NCBI RefSeq assembly: GCF_012489685.1
Contig: NC_080044.1
Span: 60,007,507 to 60,071,506 of the forward strand
Direction: 5' to 3'
Length of the DNA: 64,000 bases
Source: Lotus japonicus
Taxonomy: Eukaryota > Streptophyta > Magnoliopsida > Fabales > Fabaceae
Below the pieces are notes generated by a model that saw only the letters and a list, made by a program, of their open reading frames with translations, was not told where the DNA came from and did no database searches. Shown here in pieces: positions 58,588 to 64,000 of the stretch. The position numbers and the translations under genes are program-made. Position 1 is the stretch's first letter. Each line of letters begins with the position of its first letter.

Positions 58588-60120
58588 TCACCAAAACATA
58601 GATATGGACTGTCAAGTTGAACATATTGGTTTTGTGTTTGGTGATATTTTTAATCAATATACTCTACATAACTCCTGAATTCACATGTCCATACTTGATA
58701 ATCTTAAATATGATTGTGATGCTAAAATGAAACCATGTGAAATTGGTTTGAAAGAAGAAAATGAAAGAGAATTGGGGTGGAGTAAGAAGAGGAAAAAGAA
58801 AATGCGGGCCAAGAAAATAAAGAGGCCAAGAAAGAAGAAGGGCTTAAATTTCAATCATTGTTTGTGTGCCTTAAGGTTCATGAGACGTTAAACAAGCGCT
58901 TCCTGGGAGGCAACCCAGTGTTTTTATTGTTTTTTGTTGTGTTTATGTGTTTTAGTAAGTGGTAGTGTGATTTTGTGAAGCTTTATTTAACTATGTGCTT
59001 TAAGGTTCTTCACAAGTTTTGATAGATACATTGAGTGTGTTCTTAAGCTTTGGAAGCAATGAAAATGATAAATTTTGATTTTGAGGAGGGGACTTGTGAA
59101 AATGCATGAGGTTTGAGTGAAATTTGGGTACTGTGAGAATTTTGTGCAAAACCTTAGTTTAAGAGTTGCTACAGGTCCAATTCAATGTTTCTAATGCATA
59201 GGGTTTGATGGAAAGTGAGGTTTATATGAATTGAAAATTTTGAGGTATGTGGTTGTGTGGTTTCCAAGTGAAAAACAGGTCCCTCTATAGCATTCTCTAC
59301 ATAAACTGTGAAAACTTGCCTCTAATTTCTTGTGAACTATATCAATTTTTTATTCGTATATCACTTTTCAAGTCTTAGGATAGGTGTTTAGTGAACTCTT
59401 TGATGATGTGAAGGATTTTCGAAAATGAAGGTCAAGTTGTGCTTGTCAAGCCCATGGAATGTGTCATGATGCCATGTGCTTCAACTGTGTATCTTAAGGC
59501 GCTCAACAAGTTTTAAATGATGTTAATAGATAGTTTTGAGGCCTAGCGTGAAGGAAGTATAAGAAGTTCAAAATATAAAGTATTGAGTTGTGAACTAATG
59601 AAATTTGACCCTAATTTTGAACTTGAAATGACTGATGTGCTAAATATGCTTCAATTTCTAATCTTAAGTTATGCACAAGTTTCTTAGGGCATTTGTATGT
59701 GTTTGGAGTGATTGGCATGTTCTAGAAATGATCACATCAAAATATGACATTTTGAGTTGTGGAAAGCATGAAAACTTGTCCTTGAAGCCTAGAAGTCTGA
59801 ATTTTTGATAAATTGGACATGGATGTTGGATCACAAGGTTTGAACATGTTTCAAATGACAAATGAGTGTGAATACATCAATTGGCTTGCTTGAAAATTTT
59901 AAAACTCAGAATTTAGTATGTTCACTTGTGATTAAAGAGATTTGAGTTTTGGATACATGTGCCAATTTGAAGCTTAGATTTTGGAGATTTGAATGAAAAA
60001 GATGTTTGGAATTCATGGATACAGGTGTTAATGATCACTTAGATGGTTTTGATGAAGAATAAAGGTGATAATTTTGCTTAGAATGAGGTTTGGGGGTAAA
60101 TGTTGAGAGTTGTTGTTTTT
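58588..60120. other. Internal region of the Athila-like element, no pol
   Basis: The motif CTTCCTGGGAGGCAACCCAGTG near 58898 is the segment usually found after pol in Athila-type elements, so pol appears to have been deleted between 58587 and about 58890. A Lys/Arg-rich frame at 58685-58891 is a leftover with no domain. Confidence 0.5.
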
Positions 60121-60128
60121 TTTTACTG

Positions 60129-60220
60129 GTATAGACCGCCCAGCGTCCATCTGAGAGCGCTCAGCGGCCTCAAACACTGATGTAGACCGCTCAACGGTCT
60201 TCAAAGGCCGCTCAGCACCA
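60129..60220. repeat. CCGC(T/C)CAGCG word cluster
   Basis: The words ACCGCCCAGCGTCC, GAGCGCTCAGCGGCC, GACCGCTCAACGG and GGCCGCTCAGCACC occur within 90 bases in an otherwise AT-rich region. A related cluster, GGCCGCCCAGCGCC, is in the right LTR at about 62101-62115. The same GC-rich motif therefore recurs in the internal region and the LTR of this element. Confidence 0.75.
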
Positions 60221-61848
60221 CCCTCTTATCAGCAATCCACTCTTTTATTCAAATGAGCATAACTTCTTCATTTCTTATTGGATTTAAGCCAATGACCACT
60301 CTCTGGAAATCTCTTGAAGTCTATTTTCATATGGACTAGGATTTGACTTGTTTTAATGCTTTTATATTCTCATTTATCCCTTGTACTCTAACATGTTTTT
60401 CAAGTGACTGTAGGTAGATTAACAGGAAAAACATACCGTTTGGCTTGAGGACAATCCAATTCTCATGGAGGGGGAGAGAGATCAAGGACTTTAGTAGATA
60501 GCTTTGATTCAAAGAATTAACATCACAAGGGAGTCCACTTCACCTTGTTTTTAGTTTCTTTTTAATAGTATAGTTTTATATATAGCATTTGTGTCCTGGA
60601 TTTCATATTTCTCTGACTGTTCTCAATACTAGCATGACTTTTGTGAGAATTGCTTGATATGTGCTATAAAAACTAAATGATTCCATGACTGAAATTGTGT
60701 TGCACTCATTGACGCCATGACTTGATATAATTGCATGATTCACTTGGAATTCTTGAAGCATAACATGAAAATTACTTGAAAATCAGGGTTATTTGAAACT
60801 TTTTAGCCTGTGAGGGAGTGTTCCTATACAGTGTGATTTGAGAGAACATCACTTCTTTGCATGGTTGATTTTGTTTGAGTCTCTGATATCATTGGCTGCA
60901 TGGAATCGATAGGAAAGGATCAAGGCATATTTTGTTATGTATATATAGCTACTTAGCTAAATAGCCTTCCTATTTCAACTGAAATCCATTTGTTACCCCT
61001 TCGAGCCTGAAAGTTGAATGTTTTGTGTTTTGTTCTTCACTATAACCCTAAGCATAAAAGAAAAACAATGACTTTCCTAAGCTCGATAGGCTAAGAGAGC
61101 ATTCACTAGTGTGAGTTGTATGCAAGTTGGGGGGAGAAGGCTCTTGAGCTAAAGTTTTTGTGCAATTTCAGATTCAATGTATTTGTAAATATTTTCAAAT
61201 GTGTGTATGCTTGAAAAGAAAAGAAAAAAGCAAAAATAGAAAGAAAGAAAAAAGAGAAAAATGCAAAAAGAACAAAAAGAGAATAAAGAAGAGTTTGATG
61301 AGAAAACAAAGGGTTGAGTTGAATTGAAAATGGTGAATGAGAGTTAGTTTAAAGCAAGTTGAGAGGAGTGAATATAATGAAAGTGAAGTGTGATTGCTCT
61401 CTTACCTTGTTGAGTTTCTTTGCATATCTTGAAAAAACAAACTCTTTGAAGCATAACCTCATTACAACCCTGTAAAGACCTTAGTGATCCTTGATTGCAC
61501 ATGTAGTTTTGATGATTGTGGAGACAAGTAACAATCTTGACTTTTGTGATTCAGTGATGTATATGAGCGAAACACTGACCTTACCTGATTTACATGCTAT
61601 ATCTTGGCTTGATTAAGTGTTCCCTGATCAAGAGTAATTGATTGTATGCCTATTGAGTTTTAGGTTGAATAAGTAGTTGTATCAATGTTATGCATCCTCT
61701 TGTGGGCATCATGTCTCTGTTCTGGATCATTGATTCAATTTTTGTGAGATCTTACAAATTGAGCTTTGAAAATGTTTTAGTCATGCTTGTTTGATTTAAG
61801 TCATCGCCTTTTGTTTTAGGACAAACAAAGTGTAAAGTTGGGGGGAGT

Positions 61849-62918
61849 TGATAAGTGTCAATTTTACCTAGTTTCGATGAGCACTTTAGGCACTTATCTT
61901 AAGTGATTTATAAGAAATCCTTATTAGTTCCCCTCATCTTGATTGAAATTTGTTAATTGATTGAGAATTAAGCTCAAATATGTTTTATGATTGATTATAT
62001 TCTCAAATTATGATGTAGGGTTTAAGTTCTCAAGGAAAAATGCATATTTTTATGAGACTTAGAGAATTTTTGTATCATCAGGATGCCCATCGCTTGTCAG
62101 TGGCCGCCCAGCGCCTATGGCGGTTCCAGAAACCCAACCTTGAAGTAACTAGGCGCCAAGCACTCTGCACAGATGCAAAATCATTATAAAAGGATTTTCT
62201 TCATCTTCAAAAGGGAGAACTCGAATTAGGAAAGAAACCAAGGAGGAAAAACAGAGAGAGCTGAACCCAAGGAGGAAAAGAAGGAGCTTTGAGGCCGGTT
62301 GATCGTCTGTTGAGCTGGAGACACGCCGAGGACGCCGCCGATCATCGTCTTCTTCATCTTTTCTCTTTGTAAGCCCATATAGCATCCATGACTATGGATA
62401 ACTAAAGCTTTCTTGTTGGGATTGGATGTAGTCTTTTATCTTAGATGTATCCATCTTGATTCTCATGTATAAATTCATGTTTGTATGGGTTGATTTCAAT
62501 GATCTATCTTGCTATTAATGCTTGTTTTAGAATGATCAACTAAAACTTGTTTTTGGTTTTGATTAAGTTAAGTAGTGGAAACTAGTCACTTGAATCTGAA
62601 ATAGATTAGATCATCTAGTGATTTTAAGTTCTAGGAATGAAATTAATTTCATTAGTCAAGTAACATCTAAACTTAACACAAATCGTTTTCTTAATTATTC
62701 AAGGGATTGATGGTTAGAAAGTGAGTTGAATGATCCTTTTTACGAGGGAACTATGAAAAGGATAAGAAATGATGTGATGAAATTCAACATAGGAAGTAAT
62801 TTATATGTGAAATCATAAGGATACTGAAGAGTTAATCGGCGATATCCAATTCCAACTATTTTATCAACTTGTTCACAACCTATTTTATTACTGCTTTTCT
62901 TTTGTGTCACAACGTATC
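61849..62918 (+). repeat. Right LTR of the Athila-like element (truncated and internally deleted)
   Basis: Begins TGATAAGTGTCAATTTTACC directly after the polypurine tract. Compared with the left copy it lacks 1.44 kb after ATCTATCTTGCT (62511-62513). The deleted segment is bounded by CTTGCT on both sides in the left LTR, a microhomology footprint. Similarity ends at ACAACGTATC (about 62918), so the last 145 bases or so of the LTR are gone. Confidence 0.75.
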
Positions 62919-64000
62919 CCGTGAATGTCGCTCTGGCTGCGTCGTTTCTTGAAATCGCACGCTCCGAGTTAGAGTGCGTCCTGTAGGGTTGAGGTGCGAT
63001 CTTCTGGATTTCCCCTCAATTGGTTATTTATATGGTTTCCTTATCTTTGATTTTCCTTGCTTCATTGTCCTGTATGTGCACTACAGGCCTGTTCATTATT
63101 TTTATGCTTTCGTTTTCTTTATGTTCTTCCTCACCGTGTTTTGCTCTTCGCAGGTATTGTGTCTAAATCGCAGCCCTGCGGCAAGGCAAGGCAGGTTGTT
63201 CATTTGGTTCAATTGGTGTTTGCCCATTCGCTATGGAAATACTGAGACAGAGATCTGAAACGTGATAATTTTGTCCCCAAAATTCAGGTTAATTGATAGG
63301 TGCTTTCCCTGACTCTTTTTCTTCTTCTTTTTCACCATGTCATAGCTTAATGAGTTGAGTGAATTGTTTGGGTTTAAAGATTGGGACAAATTGTGAAATT
63401 TCATGAAATTTAATTATAACCATACAGGTCCTTAGTTGTTACAATGAACTCGACATTGATATTTGATCACTTTCAAAGTTGGAAAATATTTTTCAGTTGC
63501 TCAATTTTGAATTTATCATCTTAAATTCACGATTTTGGGAATAGCTCAAGAAAGGGTGGAAGTTTGCAATTGCCAATGGTTTGCATTTGTTTGTGAATTT
63601 TTTTTAGTCATTTAGCAGCCTCTATGGCTTGAACTGTTCAATGTCTCTTCCTTCAACTCTCTTTCTGTAACTCTCTTCTTAGTATTAGCTATTTATTGTT
63701 CCAGATTTTGCTCTTCCATGTGTTGGCATGTTCACAAATGTTCTTCCAATCTGTTTTTTCTGAGGAAGAGCCATACACAGATTGAGCTTCTCTCAAGTTT
63801 TTTCCCTTAATTTTCTTTGGATCTGTTTTTCTTTTCATAATAGTGACTTTCCCTATCTAACTTAAGTTGGTTTAGTCACAAGACTGAAACTCAAAAGCTA
63901 TCAGTTACACATGTTATTTACAAAAGATGCTATAATTGTAAGGTCACATAATAAAGTATCCTTCATTAGTCTTTCTATAGGGAATTGGTGATTGCTATTT
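62919..64000. other. Unassigned right end of the window
   Basis: Locally GC-richer at 62919-63000 and 63150-63260, with intron-like T-rich stretches and splice-like CGCAG|GTATT near 63151. It could be the 5' non-coding part of a gene starting beyond the window. No coding exon could be supported. Confidence 0.35.

Larger units (their letters stand above)
55498..62918 (+). mobile_element. Non-autonomous Athila-like LTR retrotransposon
   Basis: Left LTR remnant 55498-57880 (its first ~290 bases are missing), primer-binding site TGGCGTCGTTGCTGGGGA at 57887-57904 (tRNA-Asp type, as in Athila elements), a gag C-terminal fragment, a large region without pol, a polypurine GGGGGGAG at about 61840, and a right LTR 61849-62918 that is truncated. 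The internal part is only 4 kb, with no protease, RT, RNase H or integrase found. Mobilisation would need proteins from a relative. Both LTRs are damaged, so the copy is old. Confidence 0.8.

Noticed and set aside
62974..63258. 94-codon ORF on + near the window end
   Set aside because: Hydrophobic, T-rich, with no domain. More likely leader or intron sequence.

Overview
The window is plant nuclear DNA, most likely from a legume. It is AT-rich, its genes have GT-AG introns, and it is dominated by plant transposable elements: a Ty3/gypsy Tat-lineage element, an Athila-like element, Helitron-type termini, MITEs, a tRNA-type SINE and LINE 3' ends. The legume assignment is only an impression from repeat style. 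Two host genes look intact: a serpin on + (28572-29897, one coding intron) and a receptor-like cytoplasmic kinase of the RLCK-VII/PBL type on - (50309-53440, six coding exons that all join in phase).

Layout. 1-4524 holds a microsatellite, two copies of a promoter-like segment (366-688 and 4015-4330) about 3.65 kb apart, a Mutator-like MITE and a LINE RNase H remnant. 4525-28398 is a full-length Tat LTR retrotransposon flanked by a perfect 5-bp target duplication (GGTGG). Its LTRs are about 99.4% identical, so the insertion is young. It appears to lie in the 5'-UTR intron of the serpin gene. The element carries gag-protease and pol on +. On - it carries a separate multi-exon gene encoding a plant mobile domain (aminotransferase-like) protein and a second coiled-coil ORF, each with its own TATA box.

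Assembly caveat. 6514-16125 and 16226-25832 are the same about 9.6-kb sequence on either side of a run of 100 N. Small indels cluster near the two gap-facing ends. This looks like two overlapping contigs laid end to end rather than a biological duplication. The real element is then about 14.2 kb, not 23.9 kb. Apparent second copies of gag, pol and the antisense genes should not be counted as separate loci.

28399-50308 is the serpin followed by repeat-rich DNA with gene debris: an orphan acidic exon, a perfect 253-bp tandem duplication, a Tourist-like MITE, a frameshifted CHX cation/H+ exchanger exon, an ABCG/PDR transporter exon, and three Helitron-like 3' termini. 50309-53440 is the RLCK. 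54.3-62.9 kb holds a SINE, a 5'-truncated LINE with a 17-bp target duplication, and a non-autonomous Athila-like element that keeps a tRNA-Asp-type primer site and a gag zinc-knuckle fragment but no pol. The last kilobase is unassigned.

The most interesting object is the antisense gene of the Tat element (27158 down to 24017 in the better copy). Five exons with four short GT-AG introns join in frame into about 943 codons inside a young retrotransposon. It has its own promoter and is convergent with pol.
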